The notes below the pieces were generated by a model, which was given only the letters and a program-made list of their open reading frames with translations, made no database searches and had not been told where the DNA came from. Of a stretch of 7,554 bases of DNA, positions 1-6,915 are shown one piece after another. The DNA is taken from assembly GCA_005788205.1 (NCBI GenBank), contig SXYT01000186.1, forward strand, positions 1 through 7,554, written 5' to 3'. This DNA comes from Actinomycetota bacterium (lineage in GTDB: Bacteria > Actinomycetota > Acidimicrobiia > Acidimicrobiales > Ilumatobacteraceae). A program made the position numbers and the translations under genes. Position 1 is the stretch's first letter, and every line of letters begins with the position of its first letter.

Positions 1-1274
1 ACCTCGCGAGTGTGTTCGTCTACAACGGCTCCACCATGCCCGGCGTGCACAACGGCAAGAACATCGACATCACGACCGTCTTCGAGGCTGTCGGTGCGTG
101 TGCCGCCGGCACCATGACGGAGGACGAACTGACCGACATCGAGCGCGCGGCCTGCCCCGGTGAGGGTGCCTGCGGCGGCATGTTCACCGCCAACACCATG
201 TCCTCGATCGCCGAGGCGCTGGGGATGAGTCTGCCGGGCACGGCATCGGCCCCCGCCATCGATCGTTCCCGCGAGGGAGATGCGGAGCGTGCCGGTGAGG
301 CTGTGGTCAACATGCTGCGGCTCGGGATCACCGCGCGCGACATCATGACGAAGAAGGCGTTCGAGAACGCGATCGCCGTGGTGAACGCCCTCGGCGGCTC
401 CACCAACGCCGTGCTCCACCTCCTCGCCATCGCCTACGAGGCGGACGTCGAGCTCTCCCTCGATGATTTCAACCGCATCGCGGGCAAGGTGCCCCACATC
501 GCGGACACGAAGCCCGGCGGCAAGTACCACATGAGCGACATGCACCGCATCGGCGGTGTCCCGGTGGTGCTGAAGCACCTGCTGGATGCCGGTCTGTTGC
601 ACGGTGACGTGCTGACCTGCACGGGCCGGACCATGGCGGAGAACCTCGCCGAGATCGATCCGCCGGCCCCTGACGGTGACGTGGTGCACCCACTGTCGGA
701 CCCGATCCACGCCGAGGGCGGCATCAACGTGCTCACCGGTTCGCTCGCACCGAACGGCTCTGTCGTGAAGGTCGCCGGTCTCACCAAGGACCAGATGCAG
801 TTCGAGGGCCCCGCCCGCGTGTTCGACGGCGAGGACGGCGCCATGGAGGCGATCATCGAGGGGCGTGTGAACCACGGTGACGTCATCGTGATCCGCTCCG
901 AGGGCCCGAAGGGCGGGCCCGGCATGCGCGAGATGCTCGCGATCACCGGCGCCCTGAAGGGCGCCGGGCTCGGCAGCACCGTTGCCCTCATCACTGACGG
1001 GAGGTTCTCGGGCGGGACCTGGGGTTTCTGCATCGGGCACGTGGCCCCGGAGGCCGTGGACGGCGGCCCGATCGCCTTCGTGCGCGAGGGCGACACGATC
1101 CGCATCGACGTGCCGGCCAAGGCACTGGACATCCTGGTGGACCCCGCCGAGATCATGCGCCGCCGCGAGGGGTGGGTGCCGAACCCGCCCCGCTACACCT
1201 CCGGCGTGCTCGCGAAGTTCGCGAAGATGGTGCAGGGCGCCGACAAGGGCGCCGTCACCAATGTCCGCCTCTGA
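1..1274 (+). CDS. ilvD: Dihydroxyacid dehydratase, 5'-truncated by window edge
   Basis: IlvD dehydrates 2,3-dihydroxy-3-methylbutanoate (or -pentanoate) to the 2-keto acid, the penultimate step of valine and isoleucine synthesis, using an iron-sulfur cluster. About 423 C-terminal residues are present. The reading frame is open to the left edge (L-A-S before the GTG at 12), so that GTG is an internal valine and roughly 135-150 N-terminal residues, including the first cluster cysteines, lie outside. Visible family marks are YNGSTMPG at the start, ACPGEGACGGMFTANTM with a cluster-ligand cysteine at codon 171-173, GGSTNAVLHL, and the C-terminal signature ITDGRFSGGTWGF with the presumed catalytic serine at codon 1008-1010, followed by GHVAPEA. 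The stop is TGA at 1272-1274. The family assignment is secure. Cluster type ([2Fe-2S] or [4Fe-4S]) cannot be judged without the N-terminus. A small membrane-protein gene follows after 19 bp and is probably cotranscribed. Confidence 0.97.
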   Translation, partial: LASVFVYNGSTMPGVHNGKNIDITTVFEAVGACAAGTMTEDELTDIERAACPGEGACGGMFTANTMSSIAEALGMSLPGTASAPAIDRSREGDAERAGEAVVNMLRLGITARDIMTKKAFENAIAVVNALGGSTNAVLHLLAIAYEADVELSLDDFNRIAGKVPHIADTKPGGKYHMSDMHRIGGVPVVLKHLLDAGLLHGDVLTCTGRTMAENLAEIDPPAPDGDVVHPLSDPIHAEGGINVLTGSLAPNGSVVKVAGLTKDQMQFEGPARVFDGEDGAMEAIIEGRVNHGDVIVIRSEGPKGGPGMREMLAITGALKGAGLGSTVALITDGRFSGGTWGFCIGHVAPEAVDGGPIAFVREGDTIRIDVPAKALDILVDPAEIMRRREGWVPNPPRYTSGVLAKFAKMVQGADKGAVTNVRL

Positions 1275-1293
1275 GCGGAACTAATTTGGGGCC

Positions 1294-1545
1294 ATGGAGG
1301 AGACGAGCCGTGCCTCGGTGGTCACGAAGGCCGTGCGCATCGTGGGTGGCACGGCCACCACGCTCACGGGCGTCGCGTTGCTCGTGCTGCCCGGTCCCGG
1401 CATCGTGCTGATCGTGGCAGGCCTCGGCATCCTCGGCAAGGACATCCCCATGGCCGCGCGCCTGCACCAGCGTGTGATGACGCGCGCCAGGCGCGCGGCG
1501 AGTGGCGCTGCCAGTGGCGCGCGCAAGTTGCGCCGCAACCGCTGA
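1294..1545 (+). CDS. Small PGPGW-type transmembrane protein, 83 aa
   Basis: The predicted product is an 83-residue membrane protein of unknown function. A hydrophobic stretch (about residues 17-32) leads into LPGPG (32-36) and a second hydrophobic stretch (about 36-48, IVLIVAGLGIL). This is the layout of the PGPGW putative transmembrane family, although the usual Trp after PGPG is Ile here. The tail from about residue 54 is strongly basic (about ten Arg/Lys), so by the positive-inside rule it should face the cytoplasm. No enzymatic motif is visible. The ATG at 1294 has only a weak upstream purine run. A GTG at 1318 (codon 9), preceded by GGAGGAGACGAG at 1298-1309, is an alternative start that keeps both hydrophobic segments. 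It lies 19 bp after ilvD, and nothing in it suggests a role in branched-chain amino acid synthesis. The stop is 3 bp from the convergent purK stop. Confidence 0.8.
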   Translation: MEETSRASVVTKAVRIVGGTATTLTGVALLVLPGPGIVLIVAGLGILGKDIPMAARLHQRVMTRARRAASGAASGARKLRRNR

Positions 1546-1554
1546 GCCTCAGCG
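1521..1554. repeat. Three consecutive perfect palindromes at the convergent gene junction
   Basis: Three inverted repeats follow one another: GCGCAA-G-TTGCGC (1521-1533), GTTGCG-C-CGCAAC (1527-1539) and CGCTGAG-C-CTCAGCG (1540-1554). The first two share bases 1527-1533 and so cannot form hairpins together. The third contains the stop codons of both convergent genes in its two arms. The block covers the last codons of the PGPGW gene and the end of purK. It may act as a bidirectional, U-tract-less transcription stop, but no T-run follows on either strand, so this is inference. Alternating GC-rich codons could also give such repeats by chance. Confidence 0.5.
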
Positions 1555-2700
1555 CGCCGACGCATCCGCACGACCCTGGCGGGCGCGGTTCTCGGTGTCA
1601 CGGACGCTGTCACCGGTGACGGTCATGTGGCCCATCTTTCTGCCGGCACGTGGGGAATTCTTGCCGTAGAGATGGACGTGTGTGCCCGGCCCGAGCGATG
1701 CATTCTCGAATCTCGGTTCACCCGTCGCCCACAGGTCACCGAGAATGTTCGCCATCGAGACCGCAGGGAACAGCATCGATGTGTCGCCGAGCGGGAGCCC
1801 CGCGAGCACACGGACTTGTTGACCGAACTGGCTGGTGTGCGCCGCATCCATCGTCCAGTGTCCGCTGTTGTGCGGACGGGGCGCGATCTCGTTCACCAAC
1901 AGTGCACCGCCCGACACGAAGAACTCGACTGCCATCACCCCCGCATAGTCGAGGTGCTCCGCGATCATCAACGCCGCCAGTCGACCCTCTTCAACGACCG
2001 CGAGGTTGCCCCCGGTCGGCCCCGCGTACGGGGCTGAGCTGATGTCGAGGATCCCGTTCACGTGGGTGTTCCGTGTGGGTGCATAGACGGCGGTGTCGCC
2101 TGTGGTGGACCGGGCGAGGATGACCGAGAATTCGGCATCGAGCGGGACCATGCTCTCCAGCACGCAGGGGACCTTTCCTGTCCGCTCCCACGCACCAGCG
2201 AGGGAATCGAGCGTGTCAAAGCGCTCCTGTCCCCGGCCGTCATAGCCCAGTCGCGCCGTCTTCAGCACGTACGGTCGCCGTGCGATCGGTCTGCCGGCCC
2301 GCCCGCTGTCAATGACACGCCGCACGTCGGAGTCGGTCTCGATCACGTCGAACGGTGCGGTCGCCAGACCGAGATCGAGGCACATGGATTTCTCCATCCG
2401 CCGGTCCTGGCCGATGGCGACGGCGCGGGAGGACGGCCGCACGGTGATCCGCTGCTCGAGGAACTGCAGCGATGACACGGCGGGGTTCTCGAACTCGACG
2501 GTGACGGCATCGCACCGGTCTGCCAGCGCAAGCAACGCCGCTTCATCCTCGTACCCGGCAACAATGTGCATGTCGGCAGCCCTGCCCGCCGGAGAGTCAG
2601 GGTCGGGGTCGAGGACGACGGTTCCGAATCCCATCGAGCGGGCAGCGACGACGAAATACAGCCCGAGTTGCCCGCCACCCAGGACGCCGAGCGTGCCCAC
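1549..2700 (-). CDS. purK: N5-carboxyaminoimidazole ribonucleotide synthase (PurK)
   Basis: PurK is an ATP-grasp enzyme that carboxylates aminoimidazole ribonucleotide with bicarbonate and ATP to give N5-CAIR, the substrate of PurE. The 383-residue length fits the family. Visible marks are LGVLGGGQLG (4-13), LDPDPDSPAG (30-39), TVEFENP (67-73), the ATP-binding VLKTARLGYDGRGQ (145-158, Lys147), E259 and E271 as the probable metal-binding pair in AVEFF and NEIAPRPHNSGHWT (270-283), and the C-terminal HLYGK and GRKMGH (343-358). The arginine after GGGQLG in many homologues is leucine here. The start is GTG at 2698-2700, only 2 bp after the purE stop (TGA, 2703-2705). No Shine-Dalgarno is evident, so translational coupling to purE is likely. 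The gene ends 3 bp from the convergent membrane-protein gene. Confidence 0.97.
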   Translation of the reverse strand: MGTLGVLGGGQLGLYFVVAARSMGFGTVVLDPDPDSPAGRAADMHIVAGYEDEAALLALADRCDAVTVEFENPAVSSLQFLEQRITVRPSSRAVAIGQDRRMEKSMCLDLGLATAPFDVIETDSDVRRVIDSGRAGRPIARRPYVLKTARLGYDGRGQERFDTLDSLAGAWERTGKVPCVLESMVPLDAEFSVILARSTTGDTAVYAPTRNTHVNGILDISSAPYAGPTGGNLAVVEEGRLAALMIAEHLDYAGVMAVEFFVSGGALLVNEIAPRPHNSGHWTMDAAHTSQFGQQVRVLAGLPLGDTSMLFPAVSMANILGDLWATGEPRFENASLGPGTHVHLYGKNSPRAGRKMGHMTVTGDSVRDTENRARQGRADASAR

Positions 2701-2702
2701 CG

Positions 2703-3209
2703 TCAGCCCGGGGGAAGGGTGGACGAGGCCGCGGCATCGTGGCGGCTCTTCCTGTAGGCGACCAGCCTGGCCATGATGCCTGGATTGTCGGGTGCGAGCA
2801 GCTGGAGCGCGAAGAGAGCGGCGTTCACCGCGCCCGCCTCACCGATTGCGAATGTGGCAACGGGGACACCCGCGGGCATCTGCACGATCGAATACAGCGA
2901 GTCCTGCCCGCCCAGATGGGTGGTGGGGACGGGCACACCGAGCACGGGCACGGTCGTCTTCGCGGCGAGCATCCCCGGCAGGTGGGCGGCACCTCCTGCA
3001 CCGGCGACGATTGCGCGCAGTCCCCGGCCCGACGCCGACTCGGCGAAGGCGAACATCTCGTCAGGCATGCGGTGCGCGGACAGCACCATGACCTCCGGTT
3101 GCACCCCGAAGTCCGCGAGCGTGTCGACGCAATGTGACATGACGTTCCAGTCGCTCTGTGATCCCATGACGACAGCAAACGGGGGATTCGCCGGTTCGGG
3201 CACGACCAC
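2703..3209 (-). CDS. purE: N5-carboxyaminoimidazole ribonucleotide mutase (PurE)
   Basis: PurE moves the carboxyl group of N5-CAIR to carbon 4 to form CAIR. A class I (PurK-dependent) enzyme is expected because purK follows directly. In the 168-residue product the hallmarks are MGSQSDW (15-21), SAHRMPDEM (44-52) with the presumed catalytic His46, AGAGGAAHLPGMLAA (69-83), VPVLGVPV (87-94) and QMPAGVPVATFAIG (110-123). The C-terminal 15 or so residues are low-complexity and probably disordered. Two starts are possible: GTG at 3207-3209 (used here) or the in-frame GTG two codons on at 3201-3203. The second gives 166 residues and sits exactly 6 nt after a TAGGCT -10-like hexamer, as expected for leaderless translation; the first abuts that hexamer. 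No Shine-Dalgarno precedes either. It is divergent from purL. Confidence 0.97.
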   Translation of the reverse strand: MVVPEPANPPFAVVMGSQSDWNVMSHCVDTLADFGVQPEVMVLSAHRMPDEMFAFAESASGRGLRAIVAGAGGAAHLPGMLAAKTTVPVLGVPVPTTHLGGQDSLYSIVQMPAGVPVATFAIGEAGAVNAALFALQLLAPDNPGIMARLVAYRKSRHDAAASSTLPPG

Positions 3210-3215
3210 AGCCTA
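3210..3215 (-). promoter_or_regulatory. Candidate -10 element of purE-purK promoter
   Basis: Read on the - strand this is TAGGCT, which fits the TANNNT -10 pattern common in high-GC bacteria. It lies 6 nt before the GTG at 3201-3203, a spacing that would start transcription at that codon and give a leaderless mRNA. No good -35 hexamer is visible 16-18 bp upstream (3233-3238 reads CCAGAG). The spacing and hexamer match the candidate purL element on the other side. Confidence 0.4.
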
Positions 3216-3236
3216 TGCGCGGCCGTGTTGGGCTCT

Positions 3237-3296
3237 GGCGCCGTTTACAACATGTAAAGCAATCGTCACGTTTTGAGTGGAATGTAAAGAAGCGCC
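3237..3296. promoter_or_regulatory. AT-rich core of the divergent purE/purL control region
   Basis: This stretch is markedly more AT-rich than its surroundings and contains no gene. An imperfect outer dyad spans it: GGCGC (3237-3241) plus TTTACA (3244-3249) on the left, TGTAAA (3283-3288) plus GCGCC (3292-3296) on the right. ATGTAAAG occurs twice in the same orientation, at 3252-3259 and 3282-3289, 30 bp apart and so on nearly the same helix face. The position between two divergent purine units points to a shared regulator-binding region. I cannot name the regulator. Confidence 0.5.
3244..3258. promoter_or_regulatory. Candidate operator, palindrome TTTACA-N3-TGTAAA
   Basis: The 15 bp sequence is a perfect dyad with 6 bp arms and a 3 bp centre (ACA), the form expected for a dimeric repressor or activator site. 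Its right half, extended to ATGTAAAG, recurs at 3282-3289 without a matching left half. It lies 28 bp upstream of the candidate purE -10 and 43 bp upstream of the candidate purL -10, so one bound protein could control both units. The function is inferred from position and symmetry only. Confidence 0.5.
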
Positions 3297-3301
3297 ACCC
3301 T

Positions 3302-3307
3302 TAGGTT
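3302..3307 (+). promoter_or_regulatory. Candidate -10 element of purL-purQ-purC promoter
   Basis: TAGGTT fits TANNNT and ends 6 nt before the purL ATG at 3314, consistent with a leaderless transcript starting at the A of the ATG. No strong Shine-Dalgarno lies upstream of purL (only AGG at 3303-3305). The nearest -35-like hexamer, TTGAGT at 3273-3278, is 23 bp away and too far for an ordinary spacer, so the -35 is unresolved. Confidence 0.4.
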
Positions 3308-3313
3308 CGGGAA

Positions 3314-6151
3314 ATGAGGGCAGTGGTGGAGTCACAACTTGATGTGCACACCGTGTTCGTGCCCCGCACGGCGAACCAGAATTGCGAACTTGCGAGACGG
3401 GCAGAGCGTCTCGGCTTCCCGGGGGTCACCTTCGTGTCGCATGATGCGTACTTCCTCGCGGGATGCACGGAGGAACAATCCCGTGGGATCACCTCCGCAC
3501 TCATCAACGAGCCGTTCGTGCGCGACGGAGCCGCGGTGCTGTCCCCGCTCGGGCGCGCTGTGAGGGTGCACGTGACCAGACGGCCCGGCGTCACTGACAG
3601 GGTGGCGCACCAACTGAGGGCCAGTGCGTCCGCGATGGGGATCGAAGTGTCAACCGCGACCGGCTCCTGTTTTGACATCACAGCCACGGGAACGATGACC
3701 GAGCCGGATCTCTGCCGCCTGGTGGAGGCGCTGCTCTGCAATCTGATCATCGAGACATGGACGACGGGCACGCCCGTCCCTGGTTTTGTCGGCGAGGGCA
3801 CCGATCCGGTTGCAGGAGTCGGGTTGGTGTCCCTGTGCGGCCTCGATGACGACGGTCTGGTGTCGCTCAGCAAGTGCCGCGGCCTCGCTCTCGACCTTGC
3901 CGAGATGCGAACGGTGCAGGAGTGGTTCGGGCGCGAGGACCGTGAGCCGACCGATGCAGAGCTGGAGACCATCGCGCAGACCTGGAGCGAGCATTGCTCC
4001 CACAAGACCTTCAAGGCCTCCATAACGACTCCCGACGGGCCGGTCGAGCCGTTGATGCAGCAGCTGCGCCGGGCCACCGTGGAGATCGACGCACCGTTCG
4101 TCGTCTCCGCTTTCGACGGCAATGCAGGAATCGTCCGGTTCGGTTCGATGCCTCCCCTCGCGGTGAAGGTGGAGACCCACAACCATCCGAGTGCTGTCGA
4201 ACCGTTCGGCGGCGCGAACACGGGCGTCGGTGGTGTGGTCCGTGACGTCCTCGCTGCCCCCGCGCGGCCCGTCGCGCTCACTGACATCCTCTGCTTCGGC
4301 CGCACCGACACCGCCCCCGCGGAGATTCCTGCGGGTGTGCTCCATCCTGCATTGATCGAGGACGGAGTCGTCGCCGGTGTGGCGGACTACGGCAACAAGC
4401 TCGGTGTCCCGACGGTTGCGGGCGCGGTCCTCTACGACAACGGGTACCTGCAGAACCCGCTGGTGTTCTGCGGTTGTGTCGGTGAGGTCATGGAGGGCTT
4501 TCCTGCCATCGGTCTTCCGCGCGTCGGCGACCGCATCGTGCTGATCGGCGGCGGCACGGGCCGCGACGGGATCAAGGGTGCGACGTTCTCGTCAATGACG
4601 ATGGACGCGACGACCGGCCAGGTTGCGGGGGCGTCAGTACAGATCGGCGACCCCATCGTCGAGCGTCTCGTCGGGGAGGTTCTTGCGGGCCTGCTCGACA
4701 GGCCTGACCCGCTCTGCTCCGCGCTCACCGACTGCGGTGCGGGAGGTCTGTCCTCGGCAGTCGGGGAGCTTGCCGACGGAATCGGTGCTTCTGTGCAACT
4801 GGAGAAAGTCCCGTTGAAGTACGCGGGGCTCCAACCGTGGGAGGTGTGGCTGAGCGAGGCGCAGGAGCGGATGGTTGTTGCCGTGGCCCCGGCGGATCTC
4901 GCTGATGTGCTCGCGATCTGCGCACGGCACAGTGTCGACGCAGCTGACATCGGGGAGTTCACGGGCGGGGGTCGGTTGGTCGTGTGCCACGGCCCGACCG
5001 TCGTCGTTGACCTCCCGACCGATTTCCTGCATGCAGGCCGTCCCGCCAGGCGGATGACAGCCCGCCCCCGCCGGGCATCGAGGTCAGAGGAATTCGCGCG
5101 CATCGTTCCCGACCACCGGACCACGGTGCTCGGGCTGCTGGCCCATCCGACCATCGCCTCGAAAGAGGCCGTCGTGCGTCGTTACGACCACCATGTGCTC
5201 GGCGCCACTGTCATCGGCCCGATGGCCGGTCAGTTCCAACTCGGGCCGTCCGACGGTTCCGTCATCGCGCACCCCGGGTCGAGCGAGGGCTTCGCCATCG
5301 GTATCGGGGTGAATCCCCAGTACGGGATCTTCGACCCGGAGGCGATGGCGTGGGCCGCCGTGGACGAGGCGTTGCGCAACGTCGTCGTCGCCGGTGCCGA
5401 CCCGGCTGCCGTCGCTCTGCTCGACAACTTCTCCTGGGGAGACCCGACAAACGAGTCCACTCTCGGTGACCTCGTGCACGCGGTGAAGGGTTGTTGCGAC
5501 GCGGCACGCGCGTTCGCCGCCCCCTTCGTCTCCGGCAAGGACTCCCTCAACAACGAGTACGAGGACGCCCACCTCGGGCGTCACTCGATCCCCCCGACTC
5601 TCGTCGTCACGGCCCTCGCGCATGTCCCGGACGCCGACCTGGTGCCCGGAACGGCTCTGCAGTCACCGGGGAGCATCGTCGTTCTCGTCGGCCGGACCCG
5701 AGCAGAGATGCGGGGCAGCCATCTGGATCTGCTGCTCGGTGCCGACCACGGCGGGGAGGTGCCCAAGCCGGACCACTCGGCCCCCCGCACGTACCGCGCG
5801 GTGCATGAGGTCATCAGGCGGGGCTTGGTTCTCTCCGCACACGACGTGAGCGAGGGTGGACTCGCCGTGGCCCTGTCAGAGATGTCGTTCGCGACGCCGG
5901 GCATCTCGCTCGACGTCGATCTGCGCCAGGTCCACGCGGAGGACACCGTCGCGCTGTACTCGGAATCGAACGGACGGATGCTTCTCGAGGTCGCCCCCGG
6001 CTGCCTCGAGGAGGTGCTGGATGCGCTCGCGGGCCGTGCGACCCCCATCGGGCGCACCACTGACAGCGATTCGATGGTCATCGTCCTGCACGAATCGACC
6101 GTGACGGTCGCGAACGAGGAACTGCGCGCGGCCTGGGGTGGTGCCCGGTGA
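3314..6151 (+). CDS. purL: FGAM synthase, tandem PurS-like domains fused to PurL, 945 aa
   Basis: This is the synthetase part of phosphoribosylformylglycinamidine synthase, which turns FGAR, ATP and glutamine-derived ammonia into FGAM (step 4 of IMP synthesis). Residues 8-72 and 82-150 each look like a PurS unit: a beta strand (HTVFVP; VRVHVT), a helix, a second strand, then an LxNxxxx motif (ALINEPFV; ALLCNLIIE). Only the second has the typical PGVTD. The PurL core follows: linker and TWSEHCSHKTF (223-233), KVETHNHPSA (285-294), IGGGTGRDG (411-419), LTDCGAGGLSSAVGE, SEAQERM (514-520), then the second half with RRYDH (622-626), LDNFSWGDP (703-711), SGKDS (740-744) and SAHDVSEGG (841-849). There is no C-terminal glutaminase domain; purQ, overlapping by 4 bp (GTGA), supplies it. 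The length lies between small PurL (about 750) and the single-chain enzyme (about 1300). ATG at 3314 is the first start after an in-frame TAG at 3302. Confidence 0.95.
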   Translation: MRAVVESQLDVHTVFVPRTANQNCELARRAERLGFPGVTFVSHDAYFLAGCTEEQSRGITSALINEPFVRDGAAVLSPLGRAVRVHVTRRPGVTDRVAHQLRASASAMGIEVSTATGSCFDITATGTMTEPDLCRLVEALLCNLIIETWTTGTPVPGFVGEGTDPVAGVGLVSLCGLDDDGLVSLSKCRGLALDLAEMRTVQEWFGREDREPTDAELETIAQTWSEHCSHKTFKASITTPDGPVEPLMQQLRRATVEIDAPFVVSAFDGNAGIVRFGSMPPLAVKVETHNHPSAVEPFGGANTGVGGVVRDVLAAPARPVALTDILCFGRTDTAPAEIPAGVLHPALIEDGVVAGVADYGNKLGVPTVAGAVLYDNGYLQNPLVFCGCVGEVMEGFPAIGLPRVGDRIVLIGGGTGRDGIKGATFSSMTMDATTGQVAGASVQIGDPIVERLVGEVLAGLLDRPDPLCSALTDCGAGGLSSAVGELADGIGASVQLEKVPLKYAGLQPWEVWLSEAQERMVVAVAPADLADVLAICARHSVDAADIGEFTGGGRLVVCHGPTVVVDLPTDFLHAGRPARRMTARPRRASRSEEFARIVPDHRTTVLGLLAHPTIASKEAVVRRYDHHVLGATVIGPMAGQFQLGPSDGSVIAHPGSSEGFAIGIGVNPQYGIFDPEAMAWAAVDEALRNVVVAGADPAAVALLDNFSWGDPTNESTLGDLVHAVKGCCDAARAFAAPFVSGKDSLNNEYEDAHLGRHSIPPTLVVTALAHVPDADLVPGTALQSPGSIVVLVGRTRAEMRGSHLDLLLGADHGGEVPKPDHSAPRTYRAVHEVIRRGLVLSAHDVSEGGLAVALSEMSFATPGISLDVDLRQVHAEDTVALYSESNGRMLLEVAPGCLEEVLDALAGRATPIGRTTDSDSMVIVLHESTVTVANEELRAAWGGAR

Positions 6152-6915
6152 GACCGACCGTCGCGATTCTCTCCGCACCCGGGACCAACAGGCACCACGA
6201 TCTTGCGTTCGCCTGCGAGACCGCAGGAGCGGACACCGTGCATGTGAACGTGCGGGAGCTCCCCGAACGTGCCGCCGACGTGGCGGCTGCCCAGGTGATC
6301 GCGATCGCGGGGGGTTTCTCGTACGCCGACGCGCTGGGTTCGGCGAGGGTCTTTGCAATGGAGCTCGAGCGCCGCATCGGCGATCTCATCCGCGAACGGG
6401 TCGAATCAGGGACTCCGGTCCTCGGGATCTGCAACGGGTTCCAGACACTCGTCCGCGCGGGCCTGCTTCCGTACCCGGGGGACGTGACCGCCGCGCTCGC
6501 GCACAACACGAACGGCCGGTTCGAGTGCAGGTGGGTGACGTTGCGGACGGTCAACACCACGAGCATCTGGTTGAGGGATCTTCCGGACGCCGTGACCGCA
6601 CCCGTCGCGCACGGCGAGGGACGTTTCACCACGGACGGGCACACGCTGCGCCGCATCGAGGAAGAGGGTCTGGTCGCGTTCCGTTACGCCACGCCCGGCT
6701 CCGGGTGCGCCGGCGGGCAGTATCCCGCAAACCCGAACGGCTCGGACAACGACATCGCCGGTGTCGTGGACCCGTCCGGGTTGGTTCTCGGGATGATGCC
6801 CCACCCCGAGAACCATGTGGTCGCCCGCCAGAGCCGGGGAGGTTCCCCGAACGGGACCGCCGGGCTCGCACTCACACTCTTCAGAAACGGAGTCAACCAT
6901 GCACTCGCTAGATGA
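6148..6915 (+). CDS. purQ: FGAM synthase glutaminase subunit (PurQ)
   Basis: PurQ is a class I glutamine amidotransferase that releases ammonia from glutamine for PurL. The 255-residue product shows APGTNRHHDL (10-19), GGFSYADALGSARVFA (55-70), GICNGFQ (93-99) with nucleophile Cys95, HNTNGRFECRW (119-129), VAHGEGRF (153-160), QYPANPNGS (191-199) and GMMPHPENH (215-223) with His219 and Glu221 completing the triad. It is slightly longer than the usual small-type PurQ of about 225 residues. Where many homologues read GGFSYGDYLR this one reads GGFSYADALG. The start is GTG at 6148-6150, sharing GTGA with the purL stop. A loose purine run GGGGTGG at 6135-6141 lies 6 nt upstream, so coupling to purL translation is likely. 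The 3' end overlaps purC by 17 bp in another frame. Confidence 0.97.
   Translation: MRPTVAILSAPGTNRHHDLAFACETAGADTVHVNVRELPERAADVAAAQVIAIAGGFSYADALGSARVFAMELERRIGDLIRERVESGTPVLGICNGFQTLVRAGLLPYPGDVTAALAHNTNGRFECRWVTLRTVNTTSIWLRDLPDAVTAPVAHGEGRFTTDGHTLRRIEEEGLVAFRYATPGSGCAGGQYPANPNGSDNDIAGVVDPSGLVLGMMPHPENHVVARQSRGGSPNGTAGLALTLFRNGVNHALAR
6889..6892 (+). promoter_or_regulatory. Ribosome binding site of purC inside purQ
   Basis: GGAG lies 6 nt before the ATG at 6899, within the last purQ codons. It is the clearest Shine-Dalgarno of the pur genes here and supports ATG 6899 as the purC start, hence the 17 bp overlap with purQ. Confidence 0.65.

Noticed and set aside
12..14. GTG as a true start of ilvD
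   Set aside because: The frame is open upstream to the window edge with L-A-S preceding, and starting here would remove the N-terminal part that holds the first iron-sulfur ligands.
434..1156. 240-codon open frame on the - strand opposite ilvD
   Set aside because: Low-complexity composition with no family motif, wholly within the conserved ilvD coding region.
1275..1293. Terminator or promoter between ilvD and the membrane-protein gene
   Set aside because: The 19 bp gap holds no hairpin and no convincing promoter hexamers; cotranscription is simpler.
3273..3278. TTGAGT as the -35 of purL
   Set aside because: The spacer to the candidate -10 TAGGTT would be 23 bp, too long for a standard promoter, and no better -10 lies 16-18 bp downstream.
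3301..4311. Long 336-codon open frame on the - strand opposite purL
   Set aside because: Its translation is Ser/Thr/Pro/Arg-rich with no recognisable motif and lies antisense to well-conserved PurL domains. Such frames are common in GC-rich coding DNA.
6138..6911. 257-codon + strand frame almost coincident with purQ
   Set aside because: The translation is Arg/Gly/Pro-rich and featureless, while the neighbouring frame gives all PurQ motifs including the catalytic Cys, His and Glu.
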